Source: Phylloscopus collybita (taxonomy: Eukaryota > Chordata > Aves > Passeriformes > Phylloscopidae). Taken from it: a DNA stretch of 64,000 bases. A model generated the notes under the pieces. The model saw only the letters and a list, made by a program, of their open reading frames with translations, was not told the origin of the DNA and did not search any database. Positions within the stretch are counted from its first letter, which is position 1. The number at the start of each line of letters is the position of its first letter. The stretch is from assembly GCA_027886175.1 (NCBI GenBank), contig JAJNNQ010000009.1:21983501-22047500 (forward strand). The letters run 5' to 3'. A program made the position numbers and the translations under genes. Below are positions 10,301 through 22,381 of this stretch, piece after piece.

Positions 10301-12586
10301 TCCTCATTGCTGACTTAGTTCAATTAGGGATGGCTTTTCCATAGATTTGTATTCCTTAGAAACTTTGCCAGCTGATAAGAATACTTCCTTTATAGTTATA
10401 TGGCAATAATAATCAGGTTGTGTTTTTCTGTCCATTGTGACTGGTGCTTGACTTTATCATTCCCTCTAGACGTGTGTAAGCTAAACCTCATCAACTTCTA
10501 ACAGTCTGCTGCTTTTTTCTTCTATATATTCCCCATGAGAATTCTTGTGTTATGGAGAAATTTGCCAGCCAGGGAAATTTGTTGGGTGTTTTGTGGATTC
10601 TTTTTGCCTTCTAGCAAAACACCTCTTAGATCTTTGTATTTAAGGTGGTGTTTTAATTTGGTAACAGTGGTGCTGCTTCTAGGAGAAGCTGTAGGACCAT
10701 GTGCATTCCCCAGTGCCTCTGGATGTGTCACATCATACAGCAGGATAGGCAGGCCACTCCTGCACTACCTTCTTTATAGAAGAGTATGAGAGGCATAAAT
10801 TTGGGAAAGTGACTCAGGCAAATAAACTTTATGTGATTTGCGTGAGCCCGGAGTCTAGAAACAAGGTTTCTATAGGGTGTCTCTCTCAGCCAGCGAGCTG
10901 AGGTTCCCACTGCAAAAATGTAACTTAAAAGGAGTTGAAGGTAGTTCATTGAGCAAAATCTTTCCTGATGGTTAAGGACTTGTTTGGAGTATCTGCAGTG
11001 GTGGCCTGGAATTTCAGTAATATGCAAGTTTGTTTATATGATCTTTGGAATGCAGTATGACCTTTGAGGAACATCAGAGATAAAGCTCTTTTGGTGAAAT
11101 GTATTGGGGAAGCTGACTGATTCACTGAGTATATGGGTGACCTGTGTCCTGCAGGAGTGTTTCTATTTCCTAACCCGTAGACATCTACTCTTCTGGGAAG
11201 CTGATTCTAAGATCCTTCAACAGGGACTCCAGTTCTTGTGAACACTGACACAGTTCCTAGCACAATGGTGCCTATAGTCAAACTGGAACCTTTGGATGCC
11301 ACTACAGTCATGCCATTATTTGGATAGGGATGCATTAAATCCAACAGACATCTTCTCTAGCAAGCATGCCAGAGAATTCAGTTTAACTACTTTATGAGAG
11401 TGTTTCATACAACGACTTAAGTGTAGACTGTTGCACCAGGCTCTAAAACTGAATGGTTTTATTAATCAAATATTGTAGAATAGTTGTTGAATGAGTCTCC
11501 AAGCAGTGTTTGCAGGTCAAATTTCTCAGCCTTTAGCCTTTCTTTTTAGCTCTTTTTCTTCTGCTGGAAGAGTGTCTTACCTATATACTTTATATAACAT
11601 ATTGGAAATTAACTTATTAAAGTGAGCAAGTGTATTCTCAGACTAGAAGAAACCTGTGCAAATGTGTTAGACAAGTTGCCTGATATGCGGACAAGCTGAA
11701 GGACAGAAAAATCCTTCCCACAGTGTTTGGAAGGTAACTATGACCATGAAGAGTCAAAGATTTGTGGCAGGTATCTGGCCCTAGGTGCATGTGAATGCAG
11801 GATGACTTTACTGTGGTTAAGTGACTGGACTTGGAGAGGAATTCTTCACTGCTATCTCTGCATCTCCTCCTGGGCAGCGTTTAGGGACTGCAGGCAGGAC
11901 AGATGGGATGCTCTTCATTCTGGCTCAGTTAGTCATTCAGTGGAATGAGAGCTAAATTGATTTAATGGGGGTGGAAGAACCCACCCAAACTCTCTGACCC
12001 TTTAAGACTACCACCTTCTAGAAATTTTTTCCTCTCCAGTTGCCTGGCAGCTGACCTCCTGTGCTGTATACATGAACCCAGTTCCCTTTGTCATGAGATC
12101 TGTTTAAGCCATGTTACAAGTAGCGCTTGGCACAGGGGTGAAAATAATCAGAACAACAATACTATTGATGAAGGGATAATGTCAGGAAATGCAGGAATGA
12201 GCTCTTAATTGTCTCAAACCTGAATTAATTTCTCCTTTCAGTACTGAAATTTTAAAATAGATAAAAGATCTGACCTTAACACCAGGCTGGGATGCTGTTA
12301 TGCAGTTGGCAGTGTTGACCAGTTAACACAGCTATTTAATGTCACTGTGCTTGTTCTGCTAGTAACTACATTTCTTAAATTCTTTTTTTAAGGAAAGGAA
12401 GGTGAAATCTTTTCCAAGTATGGAGTTTAAACAGTAGGTTGATACAGCAGAATTTCTAGCTTCTAAGATGTTGTGGCTTATCAGATTAAAAAGCTGCATT
12501 ATCTTTTGTTTGGAAAATCTAGCAGTCTAGGAGTTTTTCATCCATGGATGAAAAATTCTGTGTATTCATTCTCTGCAAACATTCTC
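7301..12586. other. Intron 1 block, no gene recognised
   Basis: Mostly unique AT-rich sequence. The only structure I can name is a 20-bp direct repeat at 8701-8745. Sequence such as 10000-10130 is AT-rich and low in CpG, without coding signal. I see no repeat family I can identify. Confidence 0.6.
8701..8745 (+). repeat. 20-bp tandem duplication, period 25
   Basis: ATCAACATTCAGTGTGCCAA occurs exactly at 8701-8720 and 8726-8745, separated by AAGGT. With no mismatches the duplication looks recent or conserved. Confidence 0.9.
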
Positions 12587-12719
12587 CTCCTTCTCCTTCT
12601 CCTTCTCCTTCTCCTTCTCCTTCTCCTTCTCCTTCTCCTTCTCCTTCTCCTTCTCCTTCTCCTTCTCCTTCTCCTTCTCCTTCTCCTTCTCCTTCTCCTT
12701 CTCCTTCTCCTTCTCCTTC
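12587..12719 (+). repeat. Hexanucleotide (CCTTCT)n microsatellite
   Basis: About 22 nearly perfect copies of CCTTCT, pure pyrimidine on the + strand and pure purine on the - strand. All reading frames give two-residue or single-residue low-complexity peptides (Leu-Leu, Pro-Ser, Ser-Phe; Glu-Gly on the reverse). The open frames crossing it (for example 12473-12865) are therefore artefacts. The unit is not mirror-symmetric, so it is a homopurine-homopyrimidine tract but not a perfect mirror repeat. Confidence 0.97.
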
Positions 12720-13129
12720 CAATATTGTCACTTAAAGAAGAAAGACGTGCCTCACCTGGGCCCTTAGATCACAAGGAGTACAACAGATACTATGGCACCA
12801 GGAACATGACATTGAAGTTGATAGCTGAAACTTCTCCCAGATATGTTAATCACTGTTGTGGGTGAAAGGGCTGTGTCCTTGAGACAGCCTTGTCAGAATG
12901 TGAAGAACAGTAATGTACCACAACTTAAAAGGAAGAAGTCCCTGCTTATAACTGCCTTTATTTTATAAACAGCATAAATGTACTTCCTGTACCTGGGACA
13001 GGGTGGGGACTGACTCCTGGGGCAGCAGCTCTGATGGAAAGGACTGGGGGAACCTGTGGGAAAACAGGCTGGGCACAAGCCTGCGGTGTTCTGGCAGTGG
13101 GAGAGGCTACCCCTTCATGATCTTCTGGA

Positions 13130-13685
13130 GCTGGTAGTGATGGAAATGGTTGTTTGCTCCTGTTTGGCTCTTGCTAGGCCCCTCTTGGAATACTGCATCC
13201 AGTTTTGGAGCCCAGAGTGTGAGAGGAACATTGATAAGCTGGAGGAAATGGAGCAGGGAGCCCCCAGGCTGAACTGGGCTGGGATACTTGCCGTGAGAGA
13301 GAGGGTGATGGAGCTGGGCTTCTTCAGGAGAGGTGGCTTTGTGTGTAGATATGGCAGCAGCACCCCTGTACCTGTGAGCAGGTTTTTGAGAAGGCAGATT
13401 CAGGGACTTCATAGAGGTATCTGACAGGAAAATGAGATACTTGTTATAAATTAAAATAGGAAAGATTATGTCTTGATATAGGGAGACGTTTCTTCACCAT
13501 GAGCCAGCTGAACATGGGTGCAAGCTGACCAGAGATGCTGGGAGAACATCATTGCTGGAATGTTTCATTCCTCTCTGGACAAAGCTGGGAATGGCCTGGT
13601 CAGACCCAAGAGCTGCACTTGCACATACCAGGAGGTTGGATTAGAGGCCTTCTGAGGTCCCTACCAACCTGGTTTTTCTGTGCAC
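13130..13685 (+). mobile_element. Degraded CR1-type LINE, 3' portion
   Basis: The 13170-13340 stretch resembles the end of the CR1 reverse-transcriptase frame: LLEYCIQFWSPE matches the LEYC-QFW block, followed by a stretch with the spacing of the usual ERV-RA-L region and then a GAGCTGGG-like word. The 3' part at 13480-13685 resembles the CR1 tail: a GGAGACGTTTCTTCACCATG word, then GGTTGGATTAGAGGCCTTCTGAGGTCCCTACCAACC in shape (13633-13669), then TTCTGTG. CR1 is the main LINE of birds and reptiles, and copies are usually 5'-truncated like this one. The internal part is heavily diverged with stops and indels, so the element is old and inactive. The 5' limit is uncertain and may reach 13020. 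Confidence 0.75.
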
Positions 13686-16600
13686 GTCTAACTCCTTGAC
13701 AGTGGGTGAATAAGTATCACTTAATTTTTTTTTTTAATGCTACTTTATAGGCCACTTGTGTTATTGTAGTGAAGAGCCTGTTTATATAAGCAAGATCCTT
13801 CTTTATACAAAAGCAAAACTGCTATGGCTTATGGCAGGCATCTTCAGAGTATGTTACTGAGTTTTCTTTGTAGAAACTCATCAAGGCTGTGTGAAATATG
13901 TTTGGCTTCTAATCCATTTCTGCTAAATCTGTTTTATTGTAGGAAACTAAAAATGACCAATTTCCTTGGCTTGGCTTGATTTTTTTTGTTGTTGTTATTT
14001 AATTCATTGTGCACTACTGTAATTGACCATTAAGGAATTTAAATTTCCCTTCCTTTCCAGATCTTGAGAAGATGACATGCAGGCTTAATTCTTGAGAATT
14101 GAGATGCTAAATCCTTAAGAGGCTTTTCGTTTGTGATATTAGTTGTTTATAAGAATCCTTTACCTTGATAGTCACTCTGCTCAGTTCCAGTATAACTTGC
14201 TGCTGTTAACTAGGGTTTTTCTTTAATTGAATGCATATATGATGATTATTGCCAGCAATCCTTACCCTAGAAAAATGTCTAGCTTAACAATAGAGTTAAT
14301 AATAGAGCTTGCATCTGATATTAAAAGTAACTTAAAGTAGTCTAGTGATTTTTTGATTGATGAGGAAAGAAGAAAATCCTCTTCATTTGCTCATTTGAAG
14401 AAAAACCCTATTTTGCTGGCCTGTTCAGAGGTCTCATGCCTAGTACCAAAGACAGCTTGATTTTGAAATCAACTTTGACAAGCTAAGATTCTGAAAAATA
14501 ATACTGCTGTGGCTTCTTGGCTTTGGCATCATTGTCGATGATTCATAGAGCACTTCACAGGCTGAGGAGCAGCATGGTGGAGGCAGGGGAAGCAATTCTT
14601 TAATTCTGCTCTGAAGGGATGGATGAGTAAGGTAAGAGAGAAATGCTCTTCATCAATTGCTTCTTCAGAGTGTTCTGCATGATCCCTCGTTTATGATGGA
14701 AATAAGACAGGGATTTTTGCAATGTGTGATCCCAATGTGAGTTTCAGGAGGAACGTCAAAGGAAAAGTTCTCTGTGATGGATTTTTCCTTATGCTGTTCC
14801 AACATCCAAATACTCTCTGCCTCCATCTGACTTTTCCACAGTCTTAGATGAATCCCAGCCCTTCAGTTATCTACAAGCTACATGGAAAGTGGCTGCATAT
14901 ACTCTATGTAATGCCCAAACCCAGAAGACCTAATCCTGATACTGTAAATACATTCCCTCTGGTTTCCTTTCCTCCTGGTGTTGGTTGATCTCTGTAGAGT
15001 GTTGCAATTGGGAGCAATCAAATATCTGGGTGGATTACAGTATCATTTAAAAAATAAATTAAGCTGTAACCTGCAGTTCCTCAGACATACATTGCTGTGT
15101 TTCAAGTTTTTCTCACCAACAATGAGGAAGCAAAATCATTGGAAAGATTAATGCATAAGAGTTCGAAAAATTTATTTTAGCTGTGATACATACATTCAGC
15201 AAAAATGCAGGTCAAGGGCTTTACATAAGGTATTGATAATGCTTGATAGCACTTTATCATCTGAATTCTTCCACATGGGTTGGGACTCTTAGAAGGAGAT
15301 GTTGTGAACTGAGGATGAAGAAAAGTATAGTCTTCCACTCTGGGACCTTTGCATTTCAAGAGTGGTAGGAAAAAGCTCCAAAAGATCTTTCCACTAAAAC
15401 CAGAAGGCCAAGAAACTCAAAGGAATTTGTAGTTCAGCATCAGGTCACAGACTGGCACAAACAGTTTTAACTGTTGCTCTGACTTGAGAAGCACAATCTT
15501 GCTTTTGCAAAAGCAGAGGCTGATGCCCATAAATAACTGATTTCAAGTGGGAGCAGAATGCTTGCAGAATGTTTACAGAGGACAGGGGGTTGAGGTTAGA
15601 AATCCCTTTGTGGGGCTTTGCCAGCACGGTTCTCCATGAAATGCACAAAGTTTTGCTGTTGTATCACAGCAGATTGTGGCTCTGGTGGAGGGTAGGGATC
15701 TTGCTACATGTCTTAAAACAAATGTAACTCCCAAATCCAAACCTCTAGTCTTCCCCTGCATATAGATATTGAAGGAAATTATGGAACTCATAATGATTTA
15801 ATTTCTTGTAAAAATTTTATGTCTAATACTGGTGTATTGGACACTCCCTTTCAATGCTACTTCAAATAAATACTGAAAATCCTTTGTCCAAGTGTCTACT
15901 TTACTAATCTAGAAAATTCTTGACTAAGAGATTTTTTTTAAGTCTACTGTCAGAGAAGTGAAGCTTCCATGTCTGAGGAAAAGCACTGAAGTCTTCCTTC
16001 CCATTTTTTTTCCTCAATTCCTAGTTTTGAATGTCAGCTTCATGCCTTTGATGGCAATTTTGCTTGTATTTTCCAATTTCTTTTTTTCCAGTTTAAAAAG
16101 AGTCATGGTGTGTTAACTGAAGTCTGCTACTTGTCAGTGAGCATTTTCTGACTGTGTTTGGGAAAGGGGGAGGGCTGAGAAGAGGCAGAAGTGGCTGCCT
16201 TGTCTCTGTCAGGCTGGTGCAGGCAGGGATGCCCAGTGTGCCAGGATGTTCAGCCATGAATCCCTTGGCTTTATTTCTGTGCAATTGTTGTGATTCATTT
16301 CAGTGGGCTAGCTCACATATATTGTTGCAACAAAAACAACTCTGGAAATCTTTTCAGTTCAGAGGCATAGATGTAACTATGTAATCTAAACAGAAAAAAA
16401 TAAATGAGAATAACTATGTAAGTTTTTTGGTTTTTTTTCCTCTTTGTCCTTTTCCTGATTCTGATGAGTTGTTTTTTAAAGTTGTGGTTTGGAAAAAGGA
16501 AGCTACAGATTTAGGAGTATGCATGTTCAGTGTCCATCTTTTGACAGTATTTGGATCAATTAAACATAGACATGAAAACAATTTGTTTTCCAGAAAAAAT

Positions 16601-17097
16601 ATGCTTGCAAGGAAAAGAAGGTGTCATAATCAGTGAGTCACGAATGTGAGTCGTGCCTGAGTTCAGAGAAATTACATAAAACCTTAGCCTAATATCCTAT
16701 CCCTCCCCAAACCCCAATTTTTATTTCAATAAGGGGGCCTTCAATTTTGGAATAACACGTTAAAAAACAAAAACCAACAAACTTTAATTGACTCCAATGA
16801 TTCTTTATTAGAAACATCTTGCCTCTTCCAAAGGGAAGCAAAAGTACCCTCTAAACATTTTAATTATGAACATGCAGATCTCCAGTCTTGCTGGGACTTT
16901 GTTTTCTCCTTCCCTCGGACTAGAGCCACTCTGCCCATGTCACTGCTCTGCTGAGGGTGCTGGGCTGAAGGGCACTTTCTGTCGAGGCAGGTACTTCTGC
17001 CTGCTGCTGGCAGGGGCTGTAGGCAGTGCTACACCCATCTCTCAGGACAGCCCAGGTGCGTGGCCACTGCTCAAAGTGGAGGTGGTGGTTCTTGTGT

Positions 17098-17123
17098 GGT
17101 GGTTCCAGCTGGTGGTTCCAGCT
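17098..17123 (+). repeat. 13-bp tandem duplication
   Basis: GGTGGTTCCAGCT is present twice in immediate succession without mismatch. Further GGTGG words flank it on both sides, so the patch may be a decayed short minisatellite. Confidence 0.85.
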
Positions 17124-17892
17124 GAGGTGGCTGTCACATTGCAGCTCCTGACATCCAGACACTCTCAGACTGGCACAGCACAGCAAAGGGAGAAACATGT
17201 CCTGGGAGGAGATGAGCATAAAGGGAGCACAGGGTATTAAAAATAAAGCTGGTGAAGTTGCAGTAATTTTACCTCCCTTGTTTATCTTTCAATAATTATT
17301 TTCTCCCAGGAAGCAGTCCTCAGTTAGATCTGCAGATGTTCACTTGCTATGGGTGCCCTCTGAGCACCAAACTGGATCGCTGGAGGATATGCAGTTTACA
17401 AAGGATGCACTGCAGTTGGTGGGAGAACCTTCTTGTAGTACCCTAAACAAGAAATGATCCCTATTTTTATTTAAAAATGCATCTTAGCAATAAATGCTTT
17501 GTAACTTCATTCCTTTCACTCACTTTGGTTCGTGTTAGTAGCTTCAGGGGAGAAAGTAAGCAAAGCTGTTATAGATAGCTATGGAACAATTTAATGAAAA
17601 TTCACAGGGGTAGCTCTGGGTGACATTCCAGTAAGATATAACAAAAAAACCCCTTGTCTACCAGTATTTGCAGGATTTTATCCAATAATTTCCATTCATT
17701 GTAGTTCACTTGTGTCTCTGATGTTGCACTGCTCAATAATAGCTTTGATTCTGTACTTTTTATTTTTGGATTTCAACCAAGACTCTTGAGTGCATATTCT
17801 GGTTATATGCAGATCTAATATTTGTGGTTTTTACATCCACCCTCAATATTTGTTAGGTTTTTTTGTGCAAAGCTTAGTTCTCCATTGTCATA

Positions 17893-17942
17893 CTGGGTTT
17901 TCTTTCTTTCTTTTCCTTTTTTTTCCTTTTTTTTCTTTTTTA
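17893..17942 (+). repeat. Polypyrimidine (CTTT/CCTTTT) tract
   Basis: About 50 bp almost purely of C and T, mostly TTTC and TTTTCC words, ending in a T run. It is a simple-sequence tract without an adjoining recognisable element. Confidence 0.85.
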
Positions 17943-20900
17943 ATAAATTGTGTGGAAAAAAATTGCATTTCAGCTTCCCACATTAAGGGCCTTGAAATCA
18001 ATAGATCAAAGCCAGAGAAGACTTGTTGGAAGTGGTGCAATCTCAAACTGTGTTGAAAGCTTTTATTTTCTGCCTTTTTCCTGTCTCTTAGTATCTCCCA
18101 AGAGGGAGAAGACCATGAGGGGGGTCTCTGTGTAGGGAAAGGGGAATATGCCATCATTGCATGCTTGGGGTGCAGGGCTATGTGACTAGAAGGTGCTGAT
18201 TTGCACCCTGATTAGCAGTGGGGGCAGGCTTTGCACAGGACAAGGAGCTCTAATAAGAGGCATCAAAGCAGTAGTTTCCCATGGCTTGACCTAGTCTCCA
18301 GTAGAGCCAGGAAATAGGTGCTGTTGGAAAAAGTGCTCGTGCAGGAAGGACTGTCAGTGTTAATTATGAGCAGTGAACATTTCTTAGTGCATGCAGCTTC
18401 AGCCAGGTCAAAGTTTTCTTTTAGGGTTGAGAGGGAAAACATTAGCATCTTGTACACAAAAACATAGGAAGAGAACAAAGCATAAGCTCCTATTTTTGTG
18501 TTTGGTGGGGAGGGAGAGTGCTTTAAACTTAGAACTGCAACCGCATGAGCACTGTAAATGGTTGGTGAAGCAGATGTGATAATGTCAACAAAGTTGAGAT
18601 GCTTCCACATGTCAAAAAGTCTGTTGAGGATAAGCTTTTATTTCTTCAACAAAAAGCAAGTTAGAGAAATGGCTCTTCTACAGTGTAGAAAGCTGCTGGC
18701 AAGGGCAGAAGGTCACTTCAAATGTGCACACTTGTGTCCTTTGTTGTCCAAAGGTGTATCATAGCAGAATTCCTTAGGACAATGGCATGAGACGAACAGA
18801 GCTGCTGTCTGACAAGTCTTCCACAACCAATTGCATTTATGGGTTGCTGTGAAAATGTCTTGTAAATGACTGAGCTGGAAGCCATGTGTGTTGACCTGTG
18901 AACTTGTCCTGCTCCTCAGAGCCATTATATCTTCCTGCTAGAAGTGTAATGAGGCTGTTGGAGGGAAAGAGCTATAGTTACCACAGTCCAGAAATCCCCA
19001 AACATGCTCTTTCTCTCTCAGTGCAGTGACAGAATATTTGAACTAAGTTAGGAGAATTACAACATTATTCTTACTAGTAAAGCAAAATGCCTTTCTTTTG
19101 ATCATCAACAGCCCATCTCACTTAAAATATGGCTTTTGACTGAAGGGCTTGGGACCATTTTACTTACTGCTTGTGTGGGCAATGTTGGGGGATTATCTGT
19201 CTGTAAATGACTGCCCAGTAATCCATCTGTAAATGCACAGAAATATGGTTGGCAAAAGGCACTCAGTTGGTGCATTTGTCGCATGGATTCTGCCAGCTTT
19301 CTGCCTCCTGCATGCCTTAAGGGCTTAAAATATCTTTATATAGGATAATGGCTATTGCAAACTTTCTTGAGCAATTGATGTGCAGTTGGTCATCCATGCC
19401 CCTTGTATCTTCGGATCCTGGTGCATATAACTTCAAGGTTTTTCTTCTAAACTTGAACAGAAATAAAGAAATTGAAGAAATTTAGTTGAGAGAAGGGAAG
19501 ACATGAGAATCAGCAGAGTCTGGATAAAGAGCTTGAAGAGGACACACCCTGTAACAGGCACTTCAAAGAATATAAGCTAGATCAGTCATGTCTAATCCAC
19601 TGTAAAATCTCCATTTCCCCAGGAAGTCCTGGTCAGAGTGGGGATCTCAGGCCCCGATCATGTTGCAGGCAAGATGTAGCTCTTTCTACTGGAAATACTT
19701 CATAGCAATTCTGACTAGAATGAGTTGCTCAGCAGGGCTTAATAGAGATTCCCTGGTATGTTGTTTCTGTGAAGTTGTGTCTTCAAGAGTTCTGCATTTT
19801 CTGTTCCCTTCTAACACAGTAGAAAGTGAGGAGCATGAGCACAGACAGATACCAATTTGCCAGATCATCTCTTTGGAAGACGCTTGGGCTCAGGTCTCAA
19901 ATTAATTCCAAATTGACCCTGCTCTGGTTCTGAAGAGAACAGTTGCTTCTTTTCTTTACTGCTTCTGTCTTTGTCCTGCATAAATCCCATTTTTAAGATG
20001 GAAGGTGGTGGAGGCAGATTTAGTTAAACTGTGGTGTGAGCTCCTGCTTTTGCTTTGAGGTTGGGCTGAACATACTGCTTTCCAGCTCTAGGCAGTTATT
20101 CCTCTAGTCGACTTGAACAGCATTTCATCCTGACAGCTGTTTTGCTGACATTATTCCCAGTTAGTTATTCATTGGGATTAAGGGCTTTCTGCAGCCAGAA
20201 CTCTTTGCTGGGAGTGTGCCGTCATTTGGCAGACCATTAAACCAGTAATTCTACAGCGCTTAAAAATTTTAATTTGCCCTACATTCTTCATATTTGGAGT
20301 TCCAGCTTAATTGCCCTGTGGGCAAATAGTAAAAAATTACTATAAATACCCTCATTTTTCTACCCGGTCCCCTTCCCCACAATATTTTCAAGCCAAAACT
20401 TTAAGAGACAGATTTTGCTAAGAGTTGCTTATTGCTGAGGTAACACAGGTACCATGTATGGGCTTGAGACTCTGTATACAACTGCTCCTTGATCACTGAG
20501 CGAAATCCAGAGCAACAAGAGGGTCACTCAGCATTTGTTACACTGTTCACTCTCTGAAGATGATTACTGTAGTTTTCAGATTTCATCTGATGGGTAGCAT
20601 GATTCTGGGAAGAGAGTACTTGTAATGGTGGTGATGATGACTCCTTCTGCCAGTGCTGCTGGTACAGGTGGTGTCCCTTCAACCTGATGTCCTCACCTCT
20701 CAAGGAGATGGCAACAGTGGTTCTTGCCAGCACAGTTGGGTGTAGCTAGAGGAGAGTGCTTTTTGTTCTGTGGATACTTGGTTCTTGAATGGTCATTTTT
20801 TTTACTTTTCTGCTCCTTGGCAGTCACCTGATAGTAACTTGTCTTATGCTTTGAGAGTTACAGTTTTAAGCTAATGTGTAAGCAATCCTCCTGTAATTAA

Positions 20901-22339
20901 AATCAAGGATCAGTTCTCTTTTGGATCTCTAGCTTAGTTTATCCTGGCACTGGTCCAGACTGGATGGAGAAGCTGTTTCCCTCTGCAGGCTTCTTTGCTG
21001 CTGCTAAGCAGGAAGAGCTCTGACTGGGTTGCATGCTCTCAGAACATCTGTTTCTTTACTAATATGTTTTTTACTGGCCTTGGATCTATTGCATAATAAG
21101 AGAATGTTAAGCCTATGTGTTACTCTCTCATGGTCTGCATCCAATTTCAGCTCTAGTACCACCTACACTGTATCTATAATGTTTGGTGTAATTCTAGGAA
21201 GAACTGTGATAACCCCTTAATTTTTATCATATCTATACCCTTTCCATTGGCTCATCTATTTCTCCTGCTACCTCTGCCTTACCAGAGGGAATTAAATGAA
21301 TTTGGTATGGTTCTGGTGAGAGCACTCCTGCAGGCTAACCATGGGCATGAAAAAAAAAAAAGGTCGTTTTTATTGTTAAGAAAAACAAAGTCTTAAATAA
21401 AAGGGCAAAGGGACTGGTGTCCCTTTCAACTGGAGATAAATTTCTAACATTCTGTTCAGTTGATGTGTATTATATTTTTAGATTTAACTGACTTTGGTTT
21501 AAGACACTACTGATTTTGAATACTAGCCCAGTGTATATTTGAAAATCTTTGGAAAAGCAGGTGTGTTCATGAGTATGAACCGGCACAACAGAATTCTGTC
21601 TCTAGAAAGACACAATGGTGTTAAATAGTACTGAAAAAGTATAAAATTCCTTACATCATGTTTGTAATCAGAAGGTTCATCTAAAAACTCAAGACTATCA
21701 AAAATGACATGCTTCCTTGAATATCATCAGCAGAAAGATTTACTAGCTAAGTACTGAGAAATACTTTTTTAAAATAAGATAATCAATCTTTATATTCATC
21801 TTTCTCTCAAAGACCAAATAATTTAAATCCCATTCCTTCTCTTTGTACTGTGTTGTACTTTGCTATCCCAAGGTAGGTTTAGGGTCACATTGCAGACCAA
21901 GCAGATGATCCAGCCAAGCTGGTTGGAAGTGGGAGTGGAACAGAACTTTCTGGGCCTTTGTTGTTTTTGCAGTTAAAGTAAAAACATACAGCCCTGCCCT
22001 ACAAAGCCAAAGCCCACTGGTGCCCAAAAGCCCATAACTGGCTTCCATTTTCATTTTTATAAAGCAAACCACAGAGATTACTATGTAATACATATACTAC
22101 AAATACTGCCTGGAATTTGATAGCCTTTGAAAGTGGTCAAGACTGGAGTTGAGATTGTAGCTCAAGATGGTCTCATTATTTAGTTCCTGGCTGGGAGATT
22201 TCATAATTGTCTTGAAAGACCATATTTTGTATATTTTCACCCTTGGTGTCTCATTTCCTTATTGAGTGCAAATGTTTACTAGTTTTGTTTTCTAGCATTC
22301 TGATTTTAGGGTGAATTTTGTAACTTTAGGTAGAGCGAG

Positions 22340-22341
<2 letters not shown>

Positions 22342-22380
<39 letters not shown>
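22342..22380 (+). repeat. Poly-T tract (39 T)
   Basis: The longest homopolymer in the window, 39 uninterrupted T after GAGCGAGTC. On the - strand it reads as a 39-A tail, but the sequence on its 3' side in that orientation is not a retroelement I recognise. The exact length may be affected by assembly. Confidence 0.9.

Positions 22381-22381
<1 letters not shown>

Larger units (their letters stand above)
13686..22340. other. Intron 1 block, no gene recognised
   Basis: AT-rich intronic sequence. It contains a 13-bp tandem duplication (17098-17123) in a relatively GC-rich patch (about 16890-17230), a polypyrimidine tract (about 17893-17942) and an 11-A run (21351-21361). An open frame across the GC-richer patch has no recognisable domains. 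The region 20150-20350 is compact, AT-rich and homeodomain-word-rich, which could be a conserved non-coding element but cannot be tested here. Confidence 0.6.

Noticed and set aside
12587..12719. Hexamer array as a perfect mirror repeat able to form H-DNA
   Set aside because: The unit CCTTCT is not a rotation of its own mirror image, so the tract is homopurine-homopyrimidine but lacks true mirror symmetry.
12473..12865. 130-codon frame with a long leucine run
   Set aside because: The leucines are a translation of the (CCTTCT)n array. Flanking residues show no signal peptide or domain.
13056..13424. 122-codon frame as a possible host gene
   Set aside because: The LEYCIQFW block identifies it as a fragment of CR1 reverse transcriptase.
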